Source: CALJTV01 sp036821185 (lineage in GTDB: Bacteria; Chloroflexota; Dehalococcoidia; GIF9; UBA5629). Taken from it: a stretch of DNA of 64,000 bases. Positions 8,189 through 16,771 of this stretch are shown piece after piece (the stretch's first letter is position 1; each line of letters opens with the position of its first letter). Made by a program: the position numbers and the translations under genes. Under the pieces are notes generated by a model that made no database searches, was not told the DNA's origin, and saw only the letters and a list, made by a program, of their open reading frames with translations. The stretch spans positions 434,001 to 498,000 of the forward strand of contig DAISKD010000001.1 in the NCBI GenBank assembly GCA_036821185.1. Reading direction: 5' to 3'.

Positions 8189-9379
8189 CTACGAGGAGAG
8201 CCCGTAAAACTCGTTCTTTATCGCCGACAAAAGTTGAGGCTCGTATAAGAGGTCAACAACCGTCATAGCCATTGCCTTCGCCCCGTCCAATAATCCTCTG
8301 TGCCCCTCCTCAGAAGCAGCAGCGGCTGCAAAGTCCGGTGAATGCACCAACACTTCTGGGGACGCGATAGCCACAGTCGGATGGATAGATGGCACTACCT
8401 GACTGACATTCCCCATGTCGGTGCTCCCAACTCCAAAGCGGCGTGAAAACGGCTCCACACGGCGTCCCAGAGACTCCAAATTCAACTTGAATACTTCTGC
8501 CAGTTTCTGGTTGTTCTTCATTGGGGCATAAGCTACTTCGCCCCATCTGTGTCTCAGTCTAGCACCAGTAGCCAGGGCGGCTGCCTTAAAACAACTCAAC
8601 ACTCTTGCTTTCAAACTCTCAAGGTAATCGGTATCCAGAGCACGCACCAAGAACGATGCTGCAGCGCGCTCAGGTACAATATTGGCAGCCTCGCCCCCAT
8701 AGGTGATGATCCCGTGGACTCTGGCATCACTCCTGATGTGCTGTCGCAGAGAATTTATCGCATTGAAAGACAAGATAACTGCCTCCAGGGCATTCACACC
8801 ACGTTCTGGATAAGAAGCAGCATGCGCTGCCTTGCCCAAGAATTCAACTTCAAGCCCCACACAAGCCAAGGCTTCCGTGGTAACGAAATTCCGCACCCCC
8901 GGATGAACCATCATAGCCACATCTACACCCGCAAAAACTCCAGCATTTACCACCAGCACCTTGCCCCCAAAGACCTCTTCGGCTGGGGTACCCAAGACAA
9001 CAATTGTACCCCCGCAATGGTCCACCACATACCTACTTGCCACTGCTGCCCCAACGGATGAAGCACCTATAATATTGTGACCACAAGCATGCCCAACGCT
9101 AGGTAAAGCATCATACTCAGCAATCAGGACGATAACTGGAGAGCCACTGCCATAAGTAGCCCTAAAGGCTGTCGCTAAGCCACAAATGCCCTCCTCCACG
9201 TTAAAACCGCTCTTGGACAAATAACTGACCAACCACCTCGAGGCTTTCTTCTCCTCGAAGCCAACCTCGGGGTGAGAATGGATTTTGAGGCTGAGTCGGA
9301 CAAGCCTGTCGCGTTGCTTTTCTATCTCGGCGCATACCCGCGCCTTCAGTCTCTCTTTAGACTGCTTCCTGCCCGTCAT
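8189..9379 (-). CDS. M20 family amidohydrolase/peptidase (AbgB/PM20D2-like)
   Basis: A 396-residue zinc-dependent amidohydrolase. Metal ligands lie in SHPEVGFEE, EYDALPSVGHACGHN, GTPAEEVFGG and MMVHPG, and a C-terminal TDMGNVSQVVPSIHP provides a further ligand, matching the aminobenzoyl-glutamate/amino-acid amidohydrolase branch. A longer frame reaches 9496. I chose the ATG at 9379 because GGAG precedes it by nine bases and a TATAAT lies just upstream, so a message from that box could not include the longer start. Substrate unknown. It stands alone between rplI and the divergent yceD operon. Confidence 0.87.
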   Translation of the reverse strand: MTGRKQSKERLKARVCAEIEKQRDRLVRLSLKIHSHPEVGFEEKKASRWLVSYLSKSGFNVEEGICGLATAFRATYGSGSPVIVLIAEYDALPSVGHACGHNIIGASSVGAAVASRYVVDHCGGTIVVLGTPAEEVFGGKVLVVNAGVFAGVDVAMMVHPGVRNFVTTEALACVGLEVEFLGKAAHAASYPERGVNALEAVILSFNAINSLRQHIRSDARVHGIITYGGEAANIVPERAAASFLVRALDTDYLESLKARVLSCFKAAALATGARLRHRWGEVAYAPMKNNQKLAEVFKLNLESLGRRVEPFSRRFGVGSTDMGNVSQVVPSIHPTVAIASPEVLVHSPDFAAAAASEEGHRGLLDGAKAMAMTVVDLLYEPQLLSAIKNEFYGLSS

Positions 9380-9395
9380 TTGCCATCTCCAAAGC

Positions 9396-9401
9396 ATTAT
9401 A
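9396..9401 (-). promoter_or_regulatory. -10 box for the M20 amidohydrolase gene
   Basis: A perfect TATAAT on the minus strand about 17 bases before the chosen ATG, with a possible TTGCTG -35 at a short 15-base spacing. It supports the start at 9379. Confidence 0.5.
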
Positions 9402-9500
9402 CTGCAGGCATCCTGCCAGCAACCAGCCCCGTCAAATTTTAGCCCAGTCTTCGCTGTAGCGGCACACATTCTAACTGCAGGAAGTGAAAGATGCAATTAC

Positions 9501-9530
9501 TTGACATACAGAAACAGGCAAATTTATAAT
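9501..9530 (+). promoter_or_regulatory. Consensus sigma70-type promoter of the yceD-rpmF-fabD-like operon
   Basis: Perfect TTGACA (9501-9506) and perfect TATAAT (9525-9530) with an 18-base spacer, predicting a start near 9537 and a leader of about 30 bases. It is the best promoter match I found in the window. Confidence 0.85.
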
Positions 9531-9566
9531 GAGCCACAAACAAGAGTTTTTAGGTAAACAAAAACA

Positions 9567-10076
9567 ATGCAAATAAACGTAGCACAGTTGCTTAAAGAGC
9601 CGGTAGGATCAAGCCGTAAATATGAAACCGACGAAAAGCTAGTTGCCGACAACATAGATTCGATAAAAGGGGGGCTAGTACTTATACGGACACATAGAGG
9701 GCTCTTAGTCAAAGGTAAAATGTCAGCTAGCGTTGTCAGCCTGTGTAGTCGCTGTCTTAAACCTATCACTTACCAAGTAAATTATGAGTTTGAGGAAGAA
9801 GCCTTCCCCTCTATAGACATATCTACCGGACTATCACTGACCACAGACCCTGAGAGCCTCACCATAGACAACACTCATATGCTTGATTTGACCGATATGC
9901 TCGTGCAATATACACTGTTGACCATGCCGATCAAGCCACTCTGCAGTCCCGACTGTGCCGGACTCTGCCCGCAATGCGGCACCAATCTGAATGATTCAAA
10001 ATGCCAGTGTTCTAATGTGCCTACCGATGAACGGTGGCTGAAACTGGCCATTTTGAAGAAGGAGAGAGGATTCTAA
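9567..10076 (+). CDS. YceD/DUF177 family protein
   Basis: A 169-residue DUF177 protein. Family features are the central CSRCLKP motif near residue 55 and the C-terminal cysteine cluster CSPDCAGLCPQCG followed by a CxC. The family almost always precedes rpmF and has been linked to 23S rRNA/ribosome function, without a settled reaction. Its stop overlaps the rpmF ATG (TAATG), so the two are translationally coupled. Confidence 0.88.
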   Translation: MQINVAQLLKEPVGSSRKYETDEKLVADNIDSIKGGLVLIRTHRGLLVKGKMSASVVSLCSRCLKPITYQVNYEFEEEAFPSIDISTGLSLTTDPESLTIDNTHMLDLTDMLVQYTLLTMPIKPLCSPDCAGLCPQCGTNLNDSKCQCSNVPTDERWLKLAILKKERGF

Positions 10077-10273
10077 TGCCACTACCAAAGCGGAAGTACC
10101 CAAAATCCAGACAGGGCAAGAGGCGCAGCCATCTGGCCTTGAATATCCCCCCTTTGGTCGATTGCCCACAGTGTCATACACCAAAGTTGTCCCATCATGT
10201 GTGTCCTACGTGCGGCACCTATGAGGGGAGAGATGTACTCAAGATAGAACAAAAGGGAAGGTCAAAGAGTTAG
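10076..10273 (+). CDS. rpmF: 50S ribosomal protein L32
   Basis: 65 residues, starting MPLPKRKYPKSRQGKRR, with the zinc-ribbon cysteines CPQC and CPTC (zinc-binding form of L32). The frame extends upstream, but the ATG overlapping the yceD stop with an AAGGAG Shine-Dalgarno is clearly right. In many bacteria plsX and fabH follow; here both are absent and a FabD-like gene comes next. Confidence 0.95.
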   Translation: MPLPKRKYPKSRQGKRRSHLALNIPPLVDCPQCHTPKLSHHVCPTCGTYEGRDVLKIEQKGRSKS

Positions 10274-10355
10274 ACACTTGTAAGCACATGATCGACCGGT
10301 AAAATGCAACGCTTTTTCGGCCAACGCAGTCCCACGGAAACAGAAGGAGGAGGAA

Positions 10356-11300
10356 ATGGTTGAACAAATAAAAGCGGCTTATGTTTTCCCAGGACAAGAG
10401 GCACATGCTGTGGGCATGGGACTTGACCTTTATGTCCACTATGCTTCAGCTCGAGAAGTCTTTGATGAAGTCGACAGGACACTGGGTTTCCCCCTTTCTA
10501 GGCTTTGCTTTGAGGGGCCAGCCGAAGACCTCCGCCAAACCATCAACGCGCAGCCAGCTGTGCTAGCTACAAGCATCGCCTGCCTCAGGGTATGTCAGGA
10601 GGTCACAAACAATGGTATACCACAACCCACTTTTGTAGCTGGACATGATATGGGCATCTACACTGCTCTCGTCGCTTGTGGTGCTTTGAGCCTCTCAGAT
10701 GCGGTAAGACTGATACGGGAACGGGGGCGATTGATGAACGAGGCAGGACAGCGAACCCCAGGTGGCATGCTCTCTATGAGTGGCCTGGATATAGAAACCT
10801 TTGAGAATATTTGCTTCTCAACAGGTGCCCAGATCGCCTTTATAGATGCACCTGACCAGGTTACTATCAGCGGCACGGAAGAAAGTCTGACCAAGGCCAG
10901 GAGACTGGCACAGATTAAAGGAGCCCGCCGTATAGTCCCTCTGAAAGTTAGTGGACCATTCTACTCATCTCTAATGGAGTCCGCTCTGGAAAGGATGAGA
11001 AATGCCATAGCGGAATATAAATTTAACAAACCCTCAGTACCGATAATAGCTAACGTCACTGCCCAACCACTTATGGATCTCGAGGCGATTAAAGAGGAAC
11101 TGATAAGTCAGATCGTTCGTCCTGTTCAGTGGCAGCAAGCTGTTGAAAACATGATCGCTCGTGGTGTCACCACATTCTTTGAGTTCGGACCTGGCGACAC
11201 ATTGATCAGGCTAATCAAGAAGATCAGCCCCGGCGCACAGACATTCGTAATAAACAATGTGCAAACCGTTAACGAAATAACAAAGTGGCGCAAGGGCTAG
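10356..11300 (+). CDS. FabD-like (malonyl-CoA:ACP transacylase fold) protein lacking catalytic residues
   Basis: 314 residues, the full FabD length and fold: VFPGQ start, NAQPAVLATS, RERGRLMNEA, DAPDQVTISG, and a C-terminal FFEFGPGDTL. FabD moves malonyl from CoA to ACP using a Ser-His pair. Here the nucleophile motif GHSLG reads GHDMG (Asp98, codon GAT), and the catalytic His of the GPFHS motif is Tyr203 (GPFYS). The oxyanion-region GQGSQ is GQEAH. The malonate-binding Arg region appears kept. By family knowledge it should not be an active transacylase, yet the frame is intact with a strong GGAGGAGG Shine-Dalgarno, so it seems retained for something else. It shares an operon with an ACP-like protein that lacks its own Ser. 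Confidence 0.85.
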   Translation: MVEQIKAAYVFPGQEAHAVGMGLDLYVHYASAREVFDEVDRTLGFPLSRLCFEGPAEDLRQTINAQPAVLATSIACLRVCQEVTNNGIPQPTFVAGHDMGIYTALVACGALSLSDAVRLIRERGRLMNEAGQRTPGGMLSMSGLDIETFENICFSTGAQIAFIDAPDQVTISGTEESLTKARRLAQIKGARRIVPLKVSGPFYSSLMESALERMRNAIAEYKFNKPSVPIIANVTAQPLMDLEAIKEELISQIVRPVQWQQAVENMIARGVTTFFEFGPGDTLIRLIKKISPGAQTFVINNVQTVNEITKWRKG

Positions 11301-11435
11301 GAAAACCGCGTACAGTCAGGATAGGCCTCAACAACTCGATATGGCAGGGGAAATTTTCGAGGCAGCGTAAGCAAAAGTGACAGGGGCGGTAATAAGTATG
11401 ATCTCCCATCTCGCTGGGCTGCTGTAAGAAAGACG

Positions 11436-12584
11436 ATGCCTCCTAAAGTATCCCCTCATGTCGAAAGCACTGTTCCTTGCCAATATTGTGGCAAAATCTC
11501 TACACCTGTATCTAAGTCAATCGGTTTGTGTCTCAACTGCATCCGTCACGAGTTCGAAGCAGTCAAAGATATAATCTATCAGTCCCACCACACCGCACGG
11601 CTGTCCTTCTGCATGCCAGCTGAGCCACCAAAGTCAGAACAGGGGCTCATTTGCCGACTTTGCCCCAATGAATGTCGCTTAGCCGAAGGACAACGAAGCT
11701 ATTGTGGCATACGGCTCAATCAAGGGAACAAATTTGCCGGTGCCACCCGAGACAGTGGCAATTTAAGCTGGTACTATGACCCACTCCCCACCAACTGTGT
11801 TGCTGATTGGGTTTGTCCGGGAGGAACAGGAGTCGGGTATCCAGAATTTGCATATTCCCCTGGCCCTGAATATGGTTACAAAAACCTAGCAGTCTTTTAT
11901 CACGGTTGTTCCTTCGATTGTCTTTACTGCCAGAACTGGCACCACCGTATGCTGGCTACCAAGAATCTCCGCATTGGCCCTGAAGAACTGGCTGCCGCAG
12001 TCGATGACCACACCTCCTGTGTGTGCTACTTCGGCGGTGATCCTACCCCTCAGCTACCACACGCTCTACGCACCTCAAAACTGGCCCGTGGCAGAAATAG
12101 GAACCGAATTCTTCGCATCTGCTGGGAGACCAATGGCTCTATGCACCCTGCACTGCTAAAACAAGCAATCACAATCTCACTGGAGTCAGGTGGCTGCATA
12201 AAATTCGACATTAAATCGTGGAATGAAAATGTTCACATCGCGCTCTGCGGTACATCCAACAAGAGAACCATGGAAAACTTCGCTGTAGCAGCTGAATACA
12301 TTGGTCTGCGACCGGTACCACCTCTCCTCATCGCCAGTACCCTGCTCGTCCCCGGTTATATAGACAAAGAGGAAATAGGCAATATTGCCAAGTTCATCGC
12401 TTCGCTCAGCCCAGATATTCCGTACACACTTCTGGCCTTTCACCCTGATTTCCTGATGGCCGACTTGCCAACTACCTCGCTACAACAAGCCAGAGAATGC
12501 CTAGACGCAGCTTTAGGCGCTGGTCTTCAGCGAGTTCGCCTGGGAAACACACATTTGCTTGGAGGTGTTCAGCAACTTGACTAA
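11436..12584 (+). CDS. Radical SAM protein, PflA-like with N-terminal zinc-ribbon
   Basis: 382 residues. The radical SAM [4Fe-4S] motif is CSFDCLYC (CX3CX2C) near residue 158. Ahead of it lie a CQYCGK...CLNC zinc-ribbon-like pair and a second cysteine set, CRLCPNECRLAEGQRSYCG, typical of the PflA-like radical SAM family (COG1180/COG1313). The barrel includes CYFGGDPTPQ and IKFDIKSWNE. These proteins make a 5'-deoxyadenosyl radical, often to activate a glycyl-radical enzyme. No such enzyme is nearby and the substrate is unknown. The start has only a weak Shine-Dalgarno, so it is less certain. Confidence 0.82.
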   Translation: MPPKVSPHVESTVPCQYCGKISTPVSKSIGLCLNCIRHEFEAVKDIIYQSHHTARLSFCMPAEPPKSEQGLICRLCPNECRLAEGQRSYCGIRLNQGNKFAGATRDSGNLSWYYDPLPTNCVADWVCPGGTGVGYPEFAYSPGPEYGYKNLAVFYHGCSFDCLYCQNWHHRMLATKNLRIGPEELAAAVDDHTSCVCYFGGDPTPQLPHALRTSKLARGRNRNRILRICWETNGSMHPALLKQAITISLESGGCIKFDIKSWNENVHIALCGTSNKRTMENFAVAAEYIGLRPVPPLLIASTLLVPGYIDKEEIGNIAKFIASLSPDIPYTLLAFHPDFLMADLPTTSLQQARECLDAALGAGLQRVRLGNTHLLGGVQQLD

Positions 12585-13047
12585 CCCCAGACGCAAAGCC
12601 AGAATAATCGCCCTTCAAGCATTATACGAGGTCGACAGCTCAAAACACAGCCCAAGCAAGGTACTGGAACGATTGCTGCAAGAAAAGCCACTTTCTGAAG
12701 ATCTAGCTGCCTTTGCCTGCGACCTAGTCGAAGGAGTTATCCGTAACAAACTACGCATCGACAAGATTATAGAGTCATTTGCGCCCACGTTTCCTATAGA
12801 TCAAATAGCCATCGTCGATAGAAACCTGTTACGCCTTGCTATTTTTGAGGTTTTGTTTGATAATAAAGTTCCGGTTAAGGTCGCTATCAACGAAGCAGTT
12901 GAAATGGCAAAAATATTTGGCAGCGATAGTTCACGGAGATTCGTCAACGGTGTTCTAGGATCTGTGGTAGCACATTATCTAAAAAACGACGAGACAAAGA
13001 GACCGATAAATATTCAGGATCAGGACAGTAAATGTCAACTATATTGA
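12577..13047 (+). CDS. nusB: Transcription antitermination protein NusB
   Basis: About 156 residues, all-helical NusB fold: RRKARIIALQALYEVD at the N-terminus and VDRNLLRLAIFEVL, VAINEAVEMAKIFG, SRRFVNGVLGSV at the C-terminus. NusB with NusE binds boxA RNA during rRNA transcription. The frame can start at a TTG at 12559, but the TTG at 12577 has a GGAGGTG Shine-Dalgarno nine bases ahead and overlaps the radical SAM stop by only 8 bases, so I prefer it. The 3' end overlaps the ACP-like gene by 16 bases. Confidence 0.9.
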   Translation: MTNPRRKARIIALQALYEVDSSKHSPSKVLERLLQEKPLSEDLAAFACDLVEGVIRNKLRIDKIIESFAPTFPIDQIAIVDRNLLRLAIFEVLFDNKVPVKVAINEAVEMAKIFGSDSSRRFVNGVLGSVVAHYLKNDETKRPINIQDQDSKCQLY

Positions 13048-13289
13048 AAAGGCTCAAGCAAATTATCGCTGAACAACTCGGTGTCGATGAAGATTCGATA
13101 ACACCATCGTCCTCTTTCATCGACGACCTGAATGTCGAACCTGCTGACCTAGCAGAACTTGTCACCGCAATCGAACAGGAGTTCAGTACACCCGCACGCA
13201 AACTGCAAATACAAGACCAAGACATGCGAAGAATCGCTACAGTGCAGGATCTAATCGACTGCCTTCGCGATTATGGTGTGGACTCCTAG
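13032..13289 (+). CDS. Acyl-carrier-protein-like protein lacking the phosphopantetheine serine
   Basis: 85 residues with clear ACP similarity along the whole length: STILKRLKQIIAEQLGV, SSSFIDDL, AELVTAIEQEF, TVQDLIDCL. The invariant DSL attachment site is replaced: where ACP reads GADSLD this protein reads NVEPAD, with Pro37 (codon CCT) at the Ser position. It cannot carry 4'-phosphopantetheine by the normal route and so should not carry acyl chains. The gene overlaps nusB by 16 bases and closes the operon that contains the FabD-like protein with lost catalytic residues. A structural or regulatory role is possible but unknown. Confidence 0.85.
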   Translation: MSTILKRLKQIIAEQLGVDEDSITPSSSFIDDLNVEPADLAELVTAIEQEFSTPARKLQIQDQDMRRIATVQDLIDCLRDYGVDS

Positions 13290-13343
13290 CCCTTCCTAGT
13301 ATCGCCACTTAGAACACGCAGCCAGCCCGGTTATCTTAGTCTT

Positions 13344-16300
13344 TTACATAGCCAAGCTTCCCAAGAACTTCTCCAACACCTCGGGCCACTTGTCACCTAA
13401 TGCTCTGGTATCTATTTTTACTTGACCATCGCCCAATTTTAACCCAGCAAAGTGGCCTTCTCTACCAGCTGCACCGCGGCAACCCCTATTCGTGCCAAAC
13501 TGTATCACAATGTACTTGCCCATCCTGAAAATTGAGTCTATTTGAGCTCTAGCAGCTAGCTGCTTTATTCTCACCACATATAGCAGGTTTCTGACCGCCT
13601 CAGGGGTGTCACCGAACCTGTCAACCATTTCAGTAGCTATGCCCGCCACCTCCTTAGGATGCTTCGCATCAGCCAATCTGCGATAATAGCTCAGTCTGGT
13701 ACCGAGATCAGGGACATACTCTTCAGGGATGTAGGCAGAAAGAGGTAAATCCACTTGGCGAGGCGATAGCTGCATACTCAAAGTTTTATTATCTATTGCA
13801 CCACTGCGCTTCAACTCTTCCACCGCTTCAGACAGCATGCGACAGTAGAGGTCAAAACCTACAGCAACCACATAACCACTTTGCTCCGTCCCCAATAGGT
13901 TGCCCGCCCCTCTTATCTCTAGGTCCCGCATCGCTACGGTGAACCCAGCACCCAGCTCCGTAGCCTCGGCAATCGTCTTCAAGCGCTTCCAAGCTTCTGG
14001 GGTTAAGCGCTTCTTGGCATCATAAAAAAAGTAGGCATAGGCATGATTACAGCCACGCCCCACTCTACCCCTCAGCTGATAAAGTTGGGTCAAGCCCAGC
14101 ATGTCCGCCTGATCGACGATCAGGGTATTTACACTCGGCATATCAAGACCCGACTCGATGATCGTCGTCGTTACTAGTACATCAGCCTCGCGATTAACAA
14201 ACTTCGTTATAACTGCTTCCAGCTCACCTTCAGGCATCCGCCCGTGTGCCACCAGAATTTTGACTTCAGGGACAAGTTCTTCCAACTTCCGAGCAATGGC
14301 ATAGACATCGTGAATCCTATTGTGGACATAGAAAACCTGTCCGTCCCTCGTTACCTCCCGCAGGATAGCTGTACGGACAAGCCTTTCATCGTAAGCGCCA
14401 ACATATATCTTCACTGGCAACCGTTCCTCGGGTGGGGTCTCAATAATGCTCATATCCCTGATGTCTGACAGAGCCATATGGAGCGTACGGGGAATAGGAG
14501 TGGCACTTAGAGTCAATACGTCCACCTCCTGCCGTAGTCTCTTGAAGTGCTCCTTGTGCACAACGCCGAACCGTTGCTCTTCATCTATGATCACCAGTCC
14601 AAGGTCCTTGAACACCACATCCTTTTGTAGTAGCCGATGCGTGCCAATACAGATGTCGACGGCACCAGTTGCCAGACCAGTGATAACCTCCTGCTGCTCC
14701 TTCTCCGTACAAAACCTGCTGAGCATCTCCACCCTCACAGGGAAGGCCTGCAGCCTTTCGCGGAAAGTATTGAAATGTTGTTGTGCCAATACAGTAGTTG
14801 GTACCAGCAGAGCTACTTGCTTACCATCCATCACTGCTTTAAAAGCAGCCCTCAACGCCACTTCTGTCTTACCATAACCCACATCGCCACAGACAAGCCG
14901 GTCCATAGGCCGTGGTTTCTCCATATCCCTTTTGACTGCATTGACAGCCTCAATCTGATCGGGCGTCTCAACATAGGGAAACGATGCTTCGAGTTCTTGC
15001 TGCCACAAAGTGTCACGGGAGAAGGCAAAACCCACCGCCAGCTGCCTTCTGGCATACAGTTCCAGAAGTTCGCGTGCCATGTTTAGTATGGATTCCTTCA
15101 CCCGCTGCTTTGTCCGTGCCCACTCCTGTGTCCCCAGCCTAGTAAGCGCAGGCTCTGCACCGCCAACATAACGACTTACCCTCTCAGCCTGCTCAACAGG
15201 CACATAAAGCCTATCCCCAGCAGCATACTCTAGCGCCAAGTATTCCCTCTCGACATCGTCAACCAACATCCGCGTCAAGCCAACAAACCTGCCAATGCCA
15301 TGCTCTACATGTACCACATAGTCACCGGGGGCCAGTTCAGACACCAACCAATGATAGCGCACCGGACGCTTCTTGAAAGAACGTTGCTGCTTCACAAAAC
15401 CGAATATCTCTCTGTCCGTGAACAGCACCACTCTATCCCCCAACCTCCACCCAGCATTTAGCCACCCGCGTACCAGCACCACCGAACCGCACAACGGTAT
15501 TTGTGTCAGTTCCGAAACGACATTAACCTCTACCCCTTCACTGTCAAGGAACTCTGCCAGTCGCTCCACTTGCTGGCTGACAATGACCACCGCAGCATAC
15601 TTTCTTAACCTGGTCAACTCGGCGGGAAGGTACTGGAGTTTGCCTCCATAGTCTATCACCGGTGCCAAAGGTATAGAGCCGGTCTCAGGATCGTCAGCGC
15701 CACTGGCACCACCGGTACTGAAAAACAAACGGCGTTTGGCTTCTTTGATCCCAGAACTCAGCATCTCCCACACGACCTCGGACGGCAGCCTGCCGTCTCC
15801 CGCTACCACCCCACCTTTTTCACCAGCTAGATCGACTTCTTTAGCAGCGACTCGCGGAAAAACAGAGCCATCCACAACGAGCAAACCATTATCCACGAAA
15901 TAGTCCAGCAGGCTCCCCTGATAAGAACCTCCCCCATTTGCCGGTACCACTTTTACCGAGGTCACATGCCCTATCGAACGCTGCGTCCTTGGATCGAAGT
16001 GTCTTATGCTCTCTATCCTGTTTCCGAACAGTTCTATCCTTGCCGGAAGTTCACTGTCCGTCGAAAATATGTCTATCACCCCTCCCTTCCTAGCTACTGA
16101 CCCAGGCACCTCGACCAAATTTTCCAATTGATAGCCCATCGATAGCAACTTATCGAGCAAACGCTGCAAATTCAAAGTCATACCTATTTCTAGCACATAA
16201 CAAGATTGTGCAAAGTCATCCGGGGACATAGTCTCACTCGCTGCTGCTCTAGCAGAAGCCACCACTAGGGGGCAAGGAGATAAACCATCACGGCAAGCAA

Positions 16301-16715
16301 CCAAAGCAGAGAGCACACGCGACCTCTCCGCAGCTTTGCAAGGGTCGTCAGTCGACTTTTCTCCGATCAGATCAGGTTCAGGAAACATCTGTACAGAGGC
16401 TGGACACGGGCACCAGAGCTTGAGTTCTTCGTATATTACTCTTGCGTCCTGGTCTCGAGAAACAACCAGCAACACTGGCATATCAAGCGACCGGTGCAAA
16501 GCTGCAACAAAATAGGCCCTGGCACCCTGGGGTAGTGCCAGCCGCCAATCCCTCTCATTACCGGACGCTATGCCTTCCTTTAGCCGCCGGTAGCCGGGCA
16601 CCTCATCAAGCAAATATAAAAGGCAAGACAGATTCATGAAGGGCACACCTGTCGGGTTGCTGATAAGCAGTTTACCACACTCTATATCAATACTGCTGAG
16701 GTAATCTGACGACAC
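13344..16715 (-). CDS. mfd: Transcription-repair coupling factor Mfd
   Basis: 1123 residues, full length. The UvrB-homology module is at the N-terminus. The RNA-polymerase-interaction domain (PGDYVVHVEHGIGRFVGL) lies near residue 455. The RecG-like translocase has GDVGYGKTEVALRA, LVPTTVLAQQH, a DEEQRFGV box, LTLSATPIPRTL and QLRGRVGR, and a C-terminal TRCF domain follows. Mfd removes RNA polymerase stalled at lesions and recruits UvrA. It is convergent with the ACP-like gene and lies 56 bases downstream of the sensor kinase. Confidence 0.95.
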   Translation of the reverse strand: MSSDYLSSIDIECGKLLISNPTGVPFMNLSCLLYLLDEVPGYRRLKEGIASGNERDWRLALPQGARAYFVAALHRSLDMPVLLVVSRDQDARVIYEELKLWCPCPASVQMFPEPDLIGEKSTDDPCKAAERSRVLSALVACRDGLSPCPLVVASARAAASETMSPDDFAQSCYVLEIGMTLNLQRLLDKLLSMGYQLENLVEVPGSVARKGGVIDIFSTDSELPARIELFGNRIESIRHFDPRTQRSIGHVTSVKVVPANGGGSYQGSLLDYFVDNGLLVVDGSVFPRVAAKEVDLAGEKGGVVAGDGRLPSEVVWEMLSSGIKEAKRRLFFSTGGASGADDPETGSIPLAPVIDYGGKLQYLPAELTRLRKYAAVVIVSQQVERLAEFLDSEGVEVNVVSELTQIPLCGSVVLVRGWLNAGWRLGDRVVLFTDREIFGFVKQQRSFKKRPVRYHWLVSELAPGDYVVHVEHGIGRFVGLTRMLVDDVEREYLALEYAAGDRLYVPVEQAERVSRYVGGAEPALTRLGTQEWARTKQRVKESILNMARELLELYARRQLAVGFAFSRDTLWQQELEASFPYVETPDQIEAVNAVKRDMEKPRPMDRLVCGDVGYGKTEVALRAAFKAVMDGKQVALLVPTTVLAQQHFNTFRERLQAFPVRVEMLSRFCTEKEQQEVITGLATGAVDICIGTHRLLQKDVVFKDLGLVIIDEEQRFGVVHKEHFKRLRQEVDVLTLSATPIPRTLHMALSDIRDMSIIETPPEERLPVKIYVGAYDERLVRTAILREVTRDGQVFYVHNRIHDVYAIARKLEELVPEVKILVAHGRMPEGELEAVITKFVNREADVLVTTTIIESGLDMPSVNTLIVDQADMLGLTQLYQLRGRVGRGCNHAYAYFFYDAKKRLTPEAWKRLKTIAEATELGAGFTVAMRDLEIRGAGNLLGTEQSGYVVAVGFDLYCRMLSEAVEELKRSGAIDNKTLSMQLSPRQVDLPLSAYIPEEYVPDLGTRLSYYRRLADAKHPKEVAGIATEMVDRFGDTPEAVRNLLYVVRIKQLAARAQIDSIFRMGKYIVIQFGTNRGCRGAAGREGHFAGLKLGDGQVKIDTRALGDKWPEVLEKFLGSLAM

Positions 16716-16771
16716 GAAAATAGACGGAAAAAACTGCAGGAGACGATATCTGAGCGGCGAGGCGTAAAGAC

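Noticed and set aside
8189..9496. Longer start of the M20 amidohydrolase at 9496
   Set aside because: The extra 39 residues have no family similarity, and a TATAAT and a Shine-Dalgarno precede the ATG at 9379.
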